This document shows, piece after piece, positions 28,927-38,320 of a stretch of DNA of 64,000 nt. Positions within the stretch are counted from its first letter, which is position 1. Each line of letters opens with the position of its first letter. The notes beneath the pieces are model-generated. The model was given only the letters and a program-made list of their open reading frames with translations, searched no databases and was not told the DNA's origin. The stretch is from assembly GCF_000964085.1 (NCBI RefSeq), contig NZ_JZRB01000010.1, positions 1 to 64,000 of the forward strand. Direction: 5' to 3'. This stretch comes from Luteibacter yeojuensis (lineage in GTDB: Bacteria; Pseudomonadota; Gammaproteobacteria; Xanthomonadales; Rhodanobacteraceae). The position numbers were made by a program, and so were the translations under genes.

Positions 28927-29667
28927 ATGGACCGTTCCGTATACATCGCCATGACCGGCGCCACGCAGACCATGCGGGCGCAGGCCGAAGTCGCGCACAA
29001 CCTGGCCAATGCCAACACCACCGGCTTCAAGGCCGAGCTGTCGGCATTCCAGGCCATGCCCGTCCAGGGCGATGGCCTGCAGTCGCGCATCAACGGCGTG
29101 GCGCAGGGGATCGGCTGGGATACCACCCAGGGCCACCAGATGGAAACCGGCAACGACCTGGATGTCTCCGTCCAGGGCAATGGCTGGATCGCGGTCCAGA
29201 CCCCCGACGGCGTCGAAGGCTACACGCGCGCAGGCAACCTGCGCGTCGACGCCGACGGTCTTTTGACGGATGCGCGTGGCAATGCCGTCATGGGCGGCGG
29301 CGGTCCCATCACCATCCCGCAGGCTTCCAGCCTGAAGATCGGCTCGGACGGCACTATTTCCATCGTGCCGCTCGGCCAGTCGCCGAATACGCTTACCGCC
29401 GTCGACCGCATCAAGCTGGTGAACCCCGGCAACGACCAGCTCACCTACGGCGATGACGGCCTCATGCATATGCGTGACGGCAGCACGGCCGAGGCCGATG
29501 CCAACACCCGCGTGGTCTCCGGGGCCCTGGAAGCCAGCAACGTCAACCCTTCCGACGTGCTCGTGAAGATGATCTCGCTCTCCCGCGAATACGAAATGCA
29601 GGTGCGATCGATCAAATCGGCGGACGAAAACGCCCAGTCGGCATCGAAATTGCTACAGGTGGGGTAA
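28927..29667 (+). CDS. flgF: flagellar rod protein FlgF
   Basis: A 246-residue proximal rod protein starting MDRSVYIAMTGATQTMRAQA, with the rod motif VAHNLANANTTGFKAELSAF and C-terminal SREYEMQVRSIKSADENAQ. The N terminus with MTGA distinguishes FlgF from FlgG. It lies 14 bp after flgE. Confidence 0.94.
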   Translation: MDRSVYIAMTGATQTMRAQAEVAHNLANANTTGFKAELSAFQAMPVQGDGLQSRINGVAQGIGWDTTQGHQMETGNDLDVSVQGNGWIAVQTPDGVEGYTRAGNLRVDADGLLTDARGNAVMGGGGPITIPQASSLKIGSDGTISIVPLGQSPNTLTAVDRIKLVNPGNDQLTYGDDGLMHMRDGSTAEADANTRVVSGALEASNVNPSDVLVKMISLSREYEMQVRSIKSADENAQSASKLLQVG

Positions 29668-29730
29668 CCACCGCCGCGCGACGCAAAACCGTCGCCGGCA
29701 CAGCAAGCGCAAACCGCGCGGGAGTCAACG

Positions 29731-30516
29731 ATGTTCACGTCCCTCTGGATCGCCAAGACCGGCCTCGATGCGCAGCAGACGCGCATGGATGTCGTCTCGA
29801 ACAACCTGGCCAACACGAACACCACGGGCTTCAAGCGCGCCCGCGCCGAGTTCGAAGACCTGGCCTACCAGAACCGCGGGCAGGCCGGCGCCCAGGTCAC
29901 CGAGCAGAACACCTCGCCCACCGGCTTCATGATCGGTACCGGTGTCCGCGTCGTCGGTACGCAGAAAATGTTCGAGCAGGGCGGCTCCCAGCAGACCGAT
30001 AACCCGCTCGACGTCCGCATCGACGGCCGCGGCTTCCTGCAGGTGACCCTGCCGGACGGCACCGTGGGCTACACCCGCGACGGTTCGCTCAAGCGCGACC
30101 AGGATGGCCAGCTCGTCACCAGCGACGGCTACCCCCTCGAGCCCGCCATCACGCTCCCGGCCAATGCCTCCACCGTGTCCATCGGCAAGGACGGCACCGT
30201 CAGCGTCACCACCACGGGCAGCTCGGCCTCCACCCAGGTCGGCACGATCCAGCTCGCCGATTTCGTGAACCCCGCCGGCCTCGAGCCGCGTGGCGACAAC
30301 CTCTACCTCGAAACAGCGGCCAGCGGCACGCCGCAGACGGGCACCGCGGGCCTGAACGGCCTCGGCACGCTCCAGCAGAACGCCCTCGAAACGTCGAACG
30401 TCAACGTGGTCGAGGAAATGGTGAACATGATCGAGACGCAGCGCGCCTACGAAATGAACTCGAAGGCGATCTCCGCGGCCGACCAGATGCTGCAGTTCAT
30501 CACCCAGCACACCTGA
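29731..30516 (+). CDS. flgG: flagellar distal rod protein FlgG
   Basis: A 261-residue distal rod subunit starting [20 protein letters not shown]. It has [33 protein letters not shown] and the C-terminal [20 protein letters not shown]. The 63-bp gap before it contains a weak CGGCAC-N5-GCGCA element that keeps GG/GC spacing for sigma-54, but I do not call it a promoter. The stop overlaps the flgH start. Confidence 0.95.
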   Translation: MFTSLWIAKTGLDAQQTRMDVVSNNLANTNTTGFKRARAEFEDLAYQNRGQAGAQVTEQNTSPTGFMIGTGVRVVGTQKMFEQGGSQQTDNPLDVRIDGRGFLQVTLPDGTVGYTRDGSLKRDQDGQLVTSDGYPLEPAITLPANASTVSIGKDGTVSVTTTGSSASTQVGTIQLADFVNPAGLEPRGDNLYLETAASGTPQTGTAGLNGLGTLQQNALETSNVNVVEEMVNMIETQRAYEMNSKAISAADQMLQFITQHT

Positions 30517-31208
30517 TGACCACCGCCATGACCCGCCCCTTCGCCCGCCTCATCCTCGCCGCGCTGCCCATCGCCAGCCTCGCTGGTTGCGCCATCGTGC
30601 CGCCGACGCCGAAGCCGATGTACAGCGCCACGCTGCCGGTCGCCCCGGTCGCGCCGGCGCAGGCCACCGGCTCCATCTATGCCGACCAGCAGAACATGGA
30701 GCTGTTCGCCGACCCGCGCGCGCACCGCGTGGGCGATATCCTCACCATCACGCTGGTGGAAAGCACGCAGGCCAGCAAGAAGGCCGCCACCGCCACGAAC
30801 AAGAAGAACGGCAACAGCATCACGGCGCCGTCGATCCTCGGCCACGGCCTGAAGATCGGTGGCCGCACCGCCGACAGCAGCCTCGCCTCCAACAACTCGT
30901 TCGCCGGCGACGGCTCGTCGACCCAGAGCAACCAGCTCAACGGCGAGATCACCGTCACGGTGGCGCAGCGCCTCTCCAACGGCGCCATGATCGTGCAGGG
31001 CGAGAAGTGGCTCACCATCAACCAGGGTGAAGAGCTGGTCCGCATCTCCGGCATCGTGCGCCCGCAGGATATCGGCAACGACAACGTCGTGCTGTCCAGC
31101 CGCGTGGCCGATGCCAAGATCGAATACGTCGGCAAGGGCACGCTCGCCGATTCGAACACGCGCGGCTGGCTGTCGCGCTTCTTCGACTCGAAATGGATGC
31201 CGTTCTGA
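30516..31208 (+). CDS. flgH: flagellar L-ring lipoprotein FlgH
   Basis: A 230-residue outer-membrane ring protein. The signal peptide ends in a lipobox (IASLAG-C). The FlgH core follows: [20 protein letters not shown], the Gly/Ser-rich middle and [16 protein letters not shown] with [14 protein letters not shown]. FlgH oligomerises into the L ring around the rod. It starts at the last base of flgG (TGATGA). Confidence 0.95.
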   Translation: MTTAMTRPFARLILAALPIASLAGCAIVPPTPKPMYSATLPVAPVAPAQATGSIYADQQNMELFADPRAHRVGDILTITLVESTQASKKAATATNKKNGNSITAPSILGHGLKIGGRTADSSLASNNSFAGDGSSTQSNQLNGEITVTVAQRLSNGAMIVQGEKWLTINQGEELVRISGIVRPQDIGNDNVVLSSRVADAKIEYVGKGTLADSNTRGWLSRFFDSKWMPF

Positions 31209-32314
31209 TGAAGACCATCCTCCGCACCGCCGCCGCCGTCCTGGCCCTGTTCGCGATCCTGCCGGCCCATGCCGACAAGATCCGCGACCTGGCCCAGGTG
31301 GGTGGCGTGCGCAGCAACCAGCTCGTGGGCTATGGCCTCGTCGTGGGCCTCGATGGCAGCGGCGACCAGACCAGCCAGGCTCCGTTCACCACGCAGAGCC
31401 TGGAGAACATGCTCCAGCAGTTCGGCGTCAACGTGCCGGCGAACGTGCGCCCGCAGCTGAAGAACGCCGCGGCCGTCACCATCACCGCCGAGATCCCGCC
31501 GTTCGCCAAGCCTGGCCAGAAGATCGACGTCACCGTGGCATCCATCGGCAACGCCAAGAGCATCCGCGGTGGCGAACTGCTCATGTCGCCGCTGAAGGGC
31601 GCCGATGGCCAGGTGTACGCCATCGCGCAGGGCAGCGTCATCGTCGGCGGCGTCAGTGCGCAGGGCAAGAGCGGCAGCAGCGTGCAGGTGAACATCTCCG
31701 CCAGCGGCCGCATCCCGGGCGGCGCCAGCATCGAGCGCAGCGTCGCCACGTCGTTCGACAAGGGCGGCGACATCATGCTCAACCTCAACACCGCCGACTT
31801 CATGACGGCCAACCGCGTGGCGCAGGCCGTGAACCAGAACTTCGGCGCGGGCACCGCCAACGCCGTCGACTCGGGCACCATCGCCGTGCGCGCCCCGCAG
31901 GACCCGTCGCAGCGCGTATCGTGGCTCGCCACGATCCAGCAGCTCGACGTCACCCCGGGCGATGCCCCGGCACGCATCATCGTCAACTCGCGCACCGGCA
32001 CCGTGGTCATCGGCTCCGACGTGAAGGTCGGCGCCGCCGCCGTGGCCCATGGCTCCATCCAGGTCACCATCAGCGAGCAGCCGCAGGTAAGCCAGCCGGG
32101 CGCCTTCAGCCGCGGCCAGACAGCCGTCGTGCCGAGCAGCCAGGTGGCTGTCAGCGAAAACGGCGGCCACATGTTCAAGTTCGGCCCGGGCACCAGCCTG
32201 GATTCGATCGTGCGGGCGGTGAACCAGGTCGGCGCCTCGCCGAGCGACCTCATCTCGATCCTGCAGGCCCTGAAGGAATCCGGTGCCCTGCGCGCCGAGC
32301 TGGTGGTGATCTGA
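31208..32314 (+). CDS. flgI: flagellar P-ring protein FlgI
   Basis: A 368-residue periplasmic ring protein with signal peptide ([11 protein letters not shown]). Conserved blocks are [38 protein letters not shown], and the C-terminal [20 protein letters not shown]. The ATG at 31208 overlaps the flgH stop (TGATG); an upstream in-frame ATG at 31193 lies inside flgH. FlgA, encoded at 22820, is its chaperone. Confidence 0.95.
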   Translation: MKTILRTAAAVLALFAILPAHADKIRDLAQVGGVRSNQLVGYGLVVGLDGSGDQTSQAPFTTQSLENMLQQFGVNVPANVRPQLKNAAAVTITAEIPPFAKPGQKIDVTVASIGNAKSIRGGELLMSPLKGADGQVYAIAQGSVIVGGVSAQGKSGSSVQVNISASGRIPGGASIERSVATSFDKGGDIMLNLNTADFMTANRVAQAVNQNFGAGTANAVDSGTIAVRAPQDPSQRVSWLATIQQLDVTPGDAPARIIVNSRTGTVVIGSDVKVGAAAVAHGSIQVTISEQPQVSQPGAFSRGQTAVVPSSQVAVSENGGHMFKFGPGTSLDSIVRAVNQVGASPSDLISILQALKESGALRAELVVI

Positions 32315-32315
32315 C

Positions 32316-33317
32316 ATGGCTACCTCGGTCGATACCCAGGCGCTTGGCAACTACGCGGACATGTCCGCGTTCGCCGGCCTGCGTTCGGCCGCGCAGAAGG
32401 ATTCCAAGGGCGCGCTGCCCACGGTCGCCAAGCAGTTCGAATCCATCTTCACCCAGATGATGCTGAAGTCGATGCGCGACGCGAACGCCGCCATCGGCGA
32501 CGACATCATGGGTTCGTCGGCGGCCAACTCGTACCGCGACATGCTCGACCACCAGCTCTCGGTCACGCTGTCGCAAGGCAAGGGCATGGGCATCGCCGAC
32601 ATGCTCATCCGCCAGCTGGGCGGCAGCGCAAGCACCTCCGGTACCGATCGTGACAACGGCCTGTTCGATGGCGTCAGCGGCTCGGCGTCCACCGTCGATG
32701 CCGTGTCGTCCAAGTCGGACCAGGACAGCGGCCTCATGAACTCGCTCGAGCACATCCTCGGCAGCGCGGGGCGTGCCGTGGGGCAGGGCGCCTCGGCCGT
32801 GGCCAACGCCGTCGGTTCCATCGACAGCCCGCAGGACTTCGTGCAGAAGTTCGCGCCGCACGCCATCGAAGCCGCGAAGAAGCTTGGTGTCTCGGTGCGT
32901 GCGCTGCTGGCGCAGGCGGCGCTCGAAACCGGTTGGGGCAAGCACATGCCGGCCCAGGGCAACACCAACAGCTTCAACATGTTCGGCATCAAGGCCGGCA
33001 GCAGCTGGGACGGCAAGCGCGTCAACGTGCCCACCCTCGAATACGAAAACGGCGTGGCCGTGCGCAAGAAGGATAGCTTCCGCGCCTACGACTCGCCGTC
33101 GCAGTCGTTCAGTGATTACGCCGACATGGTCGCCAGCAGCCCGCGCTACGCGCATGCGCTCGGCCGCGGCGACGATATCGCCGGCTTTGCCAAGGCGCTG
33201 ACCCAGGGCGGCTACGCCACCGACCCCAGCTACGCGCAGAAGCTCACCGATATCGCGAATGGCCCGGTGATGAAGCAGGCCCTCGAGGCCCTGAAGCACA
33301 TCGCGGCGGATCTGTAA
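32316..33317 (+). CDS. flgJ: flagellar rod cap and muramidase FlgJ
   Basis: A 333-residue two-domain protein. Residues 1-110 are the rod-binding domain (KQFESIFTQMMLKSMRDAN). Residues 165-330 are the glucosaminidase domain, with the catalytic Glu in AALETGWGKHM and NSFNMFGIKAGSSWDG. It opens the murein for the rod and caps it. A linker with a Ser/Asp-rich stretch lies between the domains. Confidence 0.95.
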   Translation: MATSVDTQALGNYADMSAFAGLRSAAQKDSKGALPTVAKQFESIFTQMMLKSMRDANAAIGDDIMGSSAANSYRDMLDHQLSVTLSQGKGMGIADMLIRQLGGSASTSGTDRDNGLFDGVSGSASTVDAVSSKSDQDSGLMNSLEHILGSAGRAVGQGASAVANAVGSIDSPQDFVQKFAPHAIEAAKKLGVSVRALLAQAALETGWGKHMPAQGNTNSFNMFGIKAGSSWDGKRVNVPTLEYENGVAVRKKDSFRAYDSPSQSFSDYADMVASSPRYAHALGRGDDIAGFAKALTQGGYATDPSYAQKLTDIANGPVMKQALEALKHIAADL

Positions 33318-33336
33318 AAAAGGATAGGAAACGACG

Positions 33337-35208
33337 ATGGCCGACCTGCTCTCCACCGGTGTCTCCGGGCTGCTTGCCTCGCAAGTGGGCCTCTCCACCG
33401 TTGGCCACAACATCAGCAACGTCAACACGGCTGGCTACACGCGCCAGACGACGTCGTTCAACGCCCGCGCGCCGCAGTACAACGGCGGCATGTACATCGG
33501 CCAGGGCGCCGATGCCGTCAGCGTGCAGCGCAGCTACAGCCAGTTCCTCACCCAGCAGGTGTGGTCGGCCACGTCCAGCCAGAGCCGTGCCTCGCAGTAC
33601 GCCACGCTCACCGCTTCGGTGAACAACGTCGTCAGCGGGTCGGCCAACCTGCAGACGGCCCTCGATGGCTTCTTCGGCGCGGTGAGCGACCTGTCGAATT
33701 CGCCGGTGGATACGGCCAGCCGCCAGGCCATGCTCGGCAAGGCCAGCTCGCTCGTGGCCACGTACCGCTCGCTGGCCACCCAGTTCCAGCAGATCGACCA
33801 GCAGACGAACCAGCAGATCACCAGCGCGGTCGCCGACATCAACTCGCTCGCCAAGAGCATCGCCGACCTCAACGGCCAGATCCAGAAGGCCTACGCGGGC
33901 GGTGCCGAGCCGAACGACCTGCTCGATACGCGCGACCAGGCCATCGCCAAGCTGTCGTCGATCATCGGCGTCAGCACCACGACCAACACCGACCACATGG
34001 TGACGGTGACCATCGGCAACGGCCAGCCCCTGGTCAGCGCCACCAGCAGCACGCAGCTGGGCACGGCCACCAACCAGTACGATTCCTCGCGCCTCGAGAT
34101 CACGGGCCCGGGCGGCAGCGTCATCACCAGCCAGGTGGGTTCCGGCTCGCTCGGGGCCACCATCGATTTCCGCACCAACGTGCTCGACCCGGCGCGCAAC
34201 CAGCTGGGCCGCTCGGCCGTGGCGCTCACCACCGCCTTCAACCAGCAGCACGCCCAGGGCCTCGACCTCAATGGCGATGCCGGCGGCAATTTCTTCAACA
34301 TCGCCGACCCGGCGGTGTTCAACAGCACCAACAACAAGGGCACGGGCAGCATCACGGCCACCTTCGGCGACGTGGGCAAGCTCTCCGCCAACGACTACAC
34401 CGTGCGCTTCGACGGCGTGAACTGGTCGGCCACTAACTCGCAGGGCGTCACCACGCCCATGACGGGCACGGGCACGGCCGCCGACCCGTTCGTGCTCGAC
34501 GGCATGAAGCTCACCGTGGGCGCGGGCGCCGTCGCGGGCGATAGCTTCCAGATCCAGCCGACGCGCAACGCCGCCTCGGCCATCAGCGTGGCCGTCACCG
34601 ATACCAACAAGATCGCCGCGTCGGGCCCGCTTTCCGCCACCAAGGGAGCGGGCAACACCGGCAAGGCCGTGCTCGGCAACCTCACGGTCACCGACGTGGG
34701 TAACGCGAACTTCAACACGCCGGTAACCATCCAGTTCACCTCGCCAACGACGTACACCATCAACGGTGGTGCGCCGCAGGCCTACGCCGATGGCGACACC
34801 ATCACCGGCAACGGCTGGACGCTGAAGCTCACCGGCGCGCCGGCGGCCAACGATTCGTTCTCGGTCAAGCCCGCCGGCTCGCAGAGCGGCGACAACGGCA
34901 ATGCGCTGGCGCTGGCCTCGGTCAACAACAAGGGCGTGCTCGATAACGGCGTCACCAGCGTCAACAAGTCGTACAGCCAGCTCATCTCGCAGGTGGGTAC
35001 CGCGGGTGCGCAGGCCAACACCGCGCTCGATGCCCAGCAGAGCATCCTCGACAACGCCAACGCCGCGCAGCAGAGCCTGTCGGGCGTGAACATGGACGAG
35101 GAAGCCGCCAACCTCCTGCGCTTCCAGCAGGCTTACGCGGCTTCCGCCCAGGTCATCAACGCGGCGAACACCATCTTCGATTCCCTTCTTTCCGCGGTGC
35201 GAGGCTAA
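33337..35208 (+). CDS. flgK: flagellar hook-associated protein 1 FlgK
   Basis: A 623-residue hook-filament junction protein. The N terminus (MADLLSTGVSGLLASQVGLS, NISNVNTAGYTRQ) and C terminus (NMDEEAANLLRFQQAYAASA) are the conserved D0/D1 parts. The middle contains two related beta modules at about residues 354-417 (YTVRFDGVNWS ... AGDSFQIQP) and 460-525 (VTIQFTSPTTYTI ... ANDSFSVKP). FlgL has a third copy. FlgN is its export chaperone. SD AGGA precedes the ATG. Confidence 0.95.
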   Translation: MADLLSTGVSGLLASQVGLSTVGHNISNVNTAGYTRQTTSFNARAPQYNGGMYIGQGADAVSVQRSYSQFLTQQVWSATSSQSRASQYATLTASVNNVVSGSANLQTALDGFFGAVSDLSNSPVDTASRQAMLGKASSLVATYRSLATQFQQIDQQTNQQITSAVADINSLAKSIADLNGQIQKAYAGGAEPNDLLDTRDQAIAKLSSIIGVSTTTNTDHMVTVTIGNGQPLVSATSSTQLGTATNQYDSSRLEITGPGGSVITSQVGSGSLGATIDFRTNVLDPARNQLGRSAVALTTAFNQQHAQGLDLNGDAGGNFFNIADPAVFNSTNNKGTGSITATFGDVGKLSANDYTVRFDGVNWSATNSQGVTTPMTGTGTAADPFVLDGMKLTVGAGAVAGDSFQIQPTRNAASAISVAVTDTNKIAASGPLSATKGAGNTGKAVLGNLTVTDVGNANFNTPVTIQFTSPTTYTINGGAPQAYADGDTITGNGWTLKLTGAPAANDSFSVKPAGSQSGDNGNALALASVNNKGVLDNGVTSVNKSYSQLISQVGTAGAQANTALDAQQSILDNANAAQQSLSGVNMDEEAANLLRFQQAYAASAQVINAANTIFDSLLSAVRG

Positions 35209-35210
35209 CC

Positions 35211-36407
35211 ATGCGCATTTCCACTTCCTGGGGCTCGCAGCAGGCCGTCAACGCCATGCTCGACAGGCAGTACCAGCTGTCGCAGACGCAGCTGGCGCTC
35301 GGCAACGGCAAGGCCATCCAGTCGCCGTCCGACAACCCGGCCGCCGCCGCGCGCGCCGTCGACGTCAGCTCGGCGAGCGCGCAGAACGACCAGTACACGC
35401 GCAACATCGGCATGGCCAACACGCGCCTCTCCACCGAGGAGACCGCGCTGTCGTCGGCCAACGACATCCTCGACCGCATCCGCACGCTGACCCTGCAGGG
35501 TACGAACGGTACGCAGACCGACGAGTCGCGCCAGTCCATCGCCACCGAGCTGCGCCAGACCATGCAGCAGCTGGTCAGCCTCGCGAACACGAAGGACGGG
35601 CAGGGCGAATACATCTTCGCCGGCTCGCGTACCACCACGCAGCCGTTCTCGCAGACCAACCTTTCCGTCAGCTACAACGGCGACCAGGGCCAGCGCATGG
35701 TCGCGGCCGCGCCAGGCATGCAGGTGGCGACGGGCGATAACGGCGCCGATGTGTTCATGGCCATCCGTGGTGGCAATGGCACGTTCACCACCACGGCGGG
35801 CGCGAACACGGGCACCGGCGTCATCGGCAGCACCTCGGTCACCGATGCCTCGCAGTGGGATGGCAAGACGTACTCGGTGACGTTCACTTCGCCGACCACG
35901 TACGAAGTGCGCGACGTCAATGCCGATCCGGCCGACCCGCCGGTATCCACGGGCACCTATGACGGCGCGAGCGGCGCCATCAGCTTCAAGGGCGCGCAGC
36001 TCAATGTCACCGGCAACCCGGCGGCGGGTGATTCGTTCACCGTCGCACCGTCGTCGTCGCAGGATGTGTTCTCCACCGTGGCGAACATCATCAACGCGTT
36101 CGAGACCCCGGGCGGCGGCGCCGGCATGACGAACACCATCAACGCGAACCTGCAGAACCTCGACCAGGCGCAGACCAGCTTCCTCGATACGCGCACCAAG
36201 ATCGGCGCGCGGATGAACACGCTCGACCAGCAGACCCAGATCGGCGCCGACCAGAAGCTAGGCTACGACAGCACCCTCAGCGACCTGACCGAGCTCGACT
36301 ACGCCAGCGCCATCAGCAAGTTCTCGCAGCAGCAGACGGCCCTGGACGCCGCCCAGCAGGCCTACGTGAAGATGCAGAACCTCACCCTGTTCAGCTACCT
36401 CAAGTAA
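35211..36407 (+). CDS. flgL: flagellar hook-associated protein 3 FlgL
   Basis: A 398-residue junction protein. The flagellin-like N terminus (MRISTSWGSQQAVNAMLDRQ ... SPSDNPAAAARAVDV) and C-terminal helix (LDYASAISKFSQQQTALDAA) are standard. A beta module at about 221-287 (YSVTFTSPTTYEV ... AGDSFTVAP) resembles those in FlgK. It follows flgK by 2 bp. The 316-bp gap to fliC holds a weak terminator and the fliC promoter and leader. Confidence 0.94.
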   Translation: MRISTSWGSQQAVNAMLDRQYQLSQTQLALGNGKAIQSPSDNPAAAARAVDVSSASAQNDQYTRNIGMANTRLSTEETALSSANDILDRIRTLTLQGTNGTQTDESRQSIATELRQTMQQLVSLANTKDGQGEYIFAGSRTTTQPFSQTNLSVSYNGDQGQRMVAAAPGMQVATGDNGADVFMAIRGGNGTFTTTAGANTGTGVIGSTSVTDASQWDGKTYSVTFTSPTTYEVRDVNADPADPPVSTGTYDGASGAISFKGAQLNVTGNPAAGDSFTVAPSSSQDVFSTVANIINAFETPGGGAGMTNTINANLQNLDQAQTSFLDTRTKIGARMNTLDQQTQIGADQKLGYDSTLSDLTELDYASAISKFSQQQTALDAAQQAYVKMQNLTLFSYLK

Positions 36408-36489
36408 CCCGCTTCATAGGGAAGGGCCCCCCAGAGGCCCACCCAGGTAATGGTTTTGCCGGGCGGTCGCCACCACGCCACGGTTTCTT

Positions 36490-36514
36490 GCGACACCTTC
36501 GGTTGCCCTTTTTT
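36490..36514 (+). terminator. possible terminator after flgL
   Basis: An imperfect stem (GCGACACC with GGTTGC, loop TTC) is followed by CCCTTTTTT. The stem is weak and bulged, so this is tentative. Confidence 0.35.
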
Positions 36515-36601
36515 GCGTGGAAGAAAGCCTAAACCCCGGCGCAGCCGTGCCGATACCCAGCCAGCAGTCAAAAAATAACTGTTGACAGGTAGAAAAAGTT
36601 C

Positions 36602-36628
36602 TCAAGTTTCCTCCCGGCGTGCCGTAAA
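36602..36628 (+). promoter_or_regulatory. sigma-28 promoter of fliC
   Basis: TCAAGTTT, an 11-bp gap and GCCGTAAA match the FliA consensus with exact spacing. An A-rich stretch (GTCAAAAAATAACTG and AGAAAAAG, 36567-36600) lies directly upstream and may act as an UP-like element. Transcription should start near 36635. Apart from this, the hairpin at 36638 and the weak terminator, the flgL-fliC gap shows nothing else I can assign. Confidence 0.9.
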
Positions 36629-36637
36629 CCTCTCTGA

Positions 36638-36667
36638 GGCGGAAGGCTTCCCTTTCGGAACCCCGCC
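36638..36667 (+). promoter_or_regulatory. hairpin at the 5' end of the fliC leader
   Basis: GGCGG (36638-36642) pairs with CCGCC (36663-36667), and inside it GG(C)TTCC pairs with GGAACC around a 5-nt loop. It would sit within a few bases of the transcript start, a position typical of mRNA-stabilising hairpins in flagellin leaders. Confidence 0.55.
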
Positions 36668-36723
36668 GGACTACGCCGCAACTAATCCGGCCCAACGGTT
36701 CCGTTAAACACAGGATCAAAACC

Positions 36724-38178
36724 ATGTCTCTGACCATCAACACCAACGTGATGTCGCTGAATGCCCAGCGCAACCTCAGCACCTCGCAGACCAAGCTGTC
36801 CTCGGCCATCGAGCGCCTGTCGTCGGGCAACCGCATCAACAGCGCGAAGGACGACGCCGCCGGCCTCGCCATCTCCACCCGCATGACGACCCAGATCAAC
36901 GGTCTGAACCGCGCCGTGCAGAACGCCAACGACGGTATCTCGCTGTCGCAGACCACCGAATCGGCCCTGGACGAAGTCACGAACAACCTGCAGCGCATCC
37001 GCGAGCTGGCCGTGCAGTCCACCAACGCCTCGAACTCCTCGAGCGACCGCGCCGCCCTCGACGCCGAAGTGCAGCAGCGTCTGTCGGAAGTGACCCGTAT
37101 CGCCACGCAGACCAACTTCAACGGCATGAAGGTGCTGGACGGCTCGGCCAACCAGCTCAGCTTCCAGGTCGGCGCCAACGTCGGTGAAGTCATCACCGTC
37201 GGCCTCGACAAGGGCATGAAGGCCAACCAGGTCGGCCAGCTGGCCGTCGGTTCGGCTACGCCGACCTTCACGGGCAGCGCCGCTGTCGCGGGCACCAAGG
37301 GTACGACGGTCGCCGGTTCGGCCACCACGAACTTCGACTTCTCGACGACCAACGCCTCGTTCACCGTTGCTGGCAAGACCGTCAACCTGACCGGCAACTA
37401 CAACAATGCCGCCGGCCTCGCCACTGAAATCAACAACCAGCTGTCGGCCGCCGGCGCGGGCGTCACGGCCAGCCAGACGGGTGGCACGTTCACCTTCACG
37501 AACGATGCCAATGGCGCGACCTCGCCGACCGTTGCCGGTACGGACGCCGCCACGCTGTTCGGTACGACGACCTCGACCGCCGGCACCGCCGATGTCCCGG
37601 CCGGCGCGGCCAGCAGCCTCACCCTCGCCGCTGGCGCCCTGACCCTCAAGGTCGGTGACAACGCCGCGTTCGATATCTCGGGCACCTTCAAGAGCACGCA
37701 GGACCTGGCCGATGCCATCAATGCCAAGTCGGGCGAGGGCGTCAACGCCTACGTCGCGCAGGATGGTTCGCTCAAGTTCGCGTCCTCGCAGAAGATGACC
37801 GTGGGCGGCACGGGCGCCGCTGGCGCTGGCTTCACGGCCGGTGACGTCGCGGTCTCGACGACCAGCACGCTGGCCGACGCGAGCGTCAAGACGGTCGACG
37901 GTGCCAACGACACCATCAACCGCATCGACGCGGCCCTGCAGTCGGTGTCCGACCTGCGCTCCACCCTCGGCGCGGTGCAGAACCGCTTCGAGTCCACCAT
38001 CTCGAACCTGCAGAACATCTCGCAGAACCTGACCTCGTCGAAGTCGGCCATCACCGACGCCGACTTCGCCCAGGAAACGGCGAACATGTCCTCGGCGCAG
38101 ATCCTGCAGCAGGCCGGTGTTTCGGTGCTCGCCACCGCGAACCAGTCGCAGCAGATCGTGACCAAGCTCCTCGGCTAA
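36724..38178 (+). CDS. fliC: flagellin
   Basis: A 484-residue filament subunit. The N-terminal D0/D1 (MSLTINTNVMSLNAQRNLST ... SSGNRINSAKDDAAGLAIS) and the C-terminal ADFAQETANMSSAQILQQAG are the conserved TLR5-facing flagellin ends. The middle (about 190-390) is Ala/Thr/Gly-rich and variable. There is a single flagellin gene in the window. FliS at 39704 is its likely chaperone. SD AGGA lies 9 bp before the ATG. Confidence 0.97.
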   Translation: MSLTINTNVMSLNAQRNLSTSQTKLSSAIERLSSGNRINSAKDDAAGLAISTRMTTQINGLNRAVQNANDGISLSQTTESALDEVTNNLQRIRELAVQSTNASNSSSDRAALDAEVQQRLSEVTRIATQTNFNGMKVLDGSANQLSFQVGANVGEVITVGLDKGMKANQVGQLAVGSATPTFTGSAAVAGTKGTTVAGSATTNFDFSTTNASFTVAGKTVNLTGNYNNAAGLATEINNQLSAAGAGVTASQTGGTFTFTNDANGATSPTVAGTDAATLFGTTTSTAGTADVPAGAASSLTLAAGALTLKVGDNAAFDISGTFKSTQDLADAINAKSGEGVNAYVAQDGSLKFASSQKMTVGGTGAAGAGFTAGDVAVSTTSTLADASVKTVDGANDTINRIDAALQSVSDLRSTLGAVQNRFESTISNLQNISQNLTSSKSAITDADFAQETANMSSAQILQQAGVSVLATANQSQQIVTKLLG

Positions 38179-38197
38179 TCGCCCGGAGCTCCGCCTC

Positions 38198-38218
38198 CCC
38201 CGGGGCCAGGCCCCGGGG
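38198..38218 (+). terminator. GC hairpin after fliC
   Basis: CCCCGGGGCC and GGCCCCGGGG are exact inverted 10-bp arms with a single base between, 20 bp after the fliC stop. Only two T residues follow, so it may block exonucleases or pause polymerase more than terminate by itself. Confidence 0.6.
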
Positions 38219-38219
38219 T

Positions 38220-38235
38220 TGGCAGGCTAATTGCT
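38220..38235 (+). promoter_or_regulatory. sigma-54 promoter of the fliD operon
   Basis: TGGCAG-GCTAA-TTGCT matches the -24/-12 consensus except for one base in the first block. It starts right after the fliC hairpin and lies 85 bp before fliD. Confidence 0.85.
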
Positions 38236-38320
38236 TAATTGTCACGGGTGGCCCTGCTTGCAGTGCCGCCCGTCGACAAATTGGCGCCCAGGGCAGTGAG
38301 GCGTCTTCAAGGAGAGCTTC

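Noticed and set aside
29698-29714. Sigma-54-like CGGCAC-N5-GCGCA before flgG
   Set aside because: It keeps only the GG/GC core and deviates in the other consensus bases; operon read-through from flgB is sufficient.
38249-38262. Second sigma-54-like TGGCCC...TTGC before fliD
   Set aside because: The spacing between GG and GC is two bases too short; the element at 38220 is a better match.
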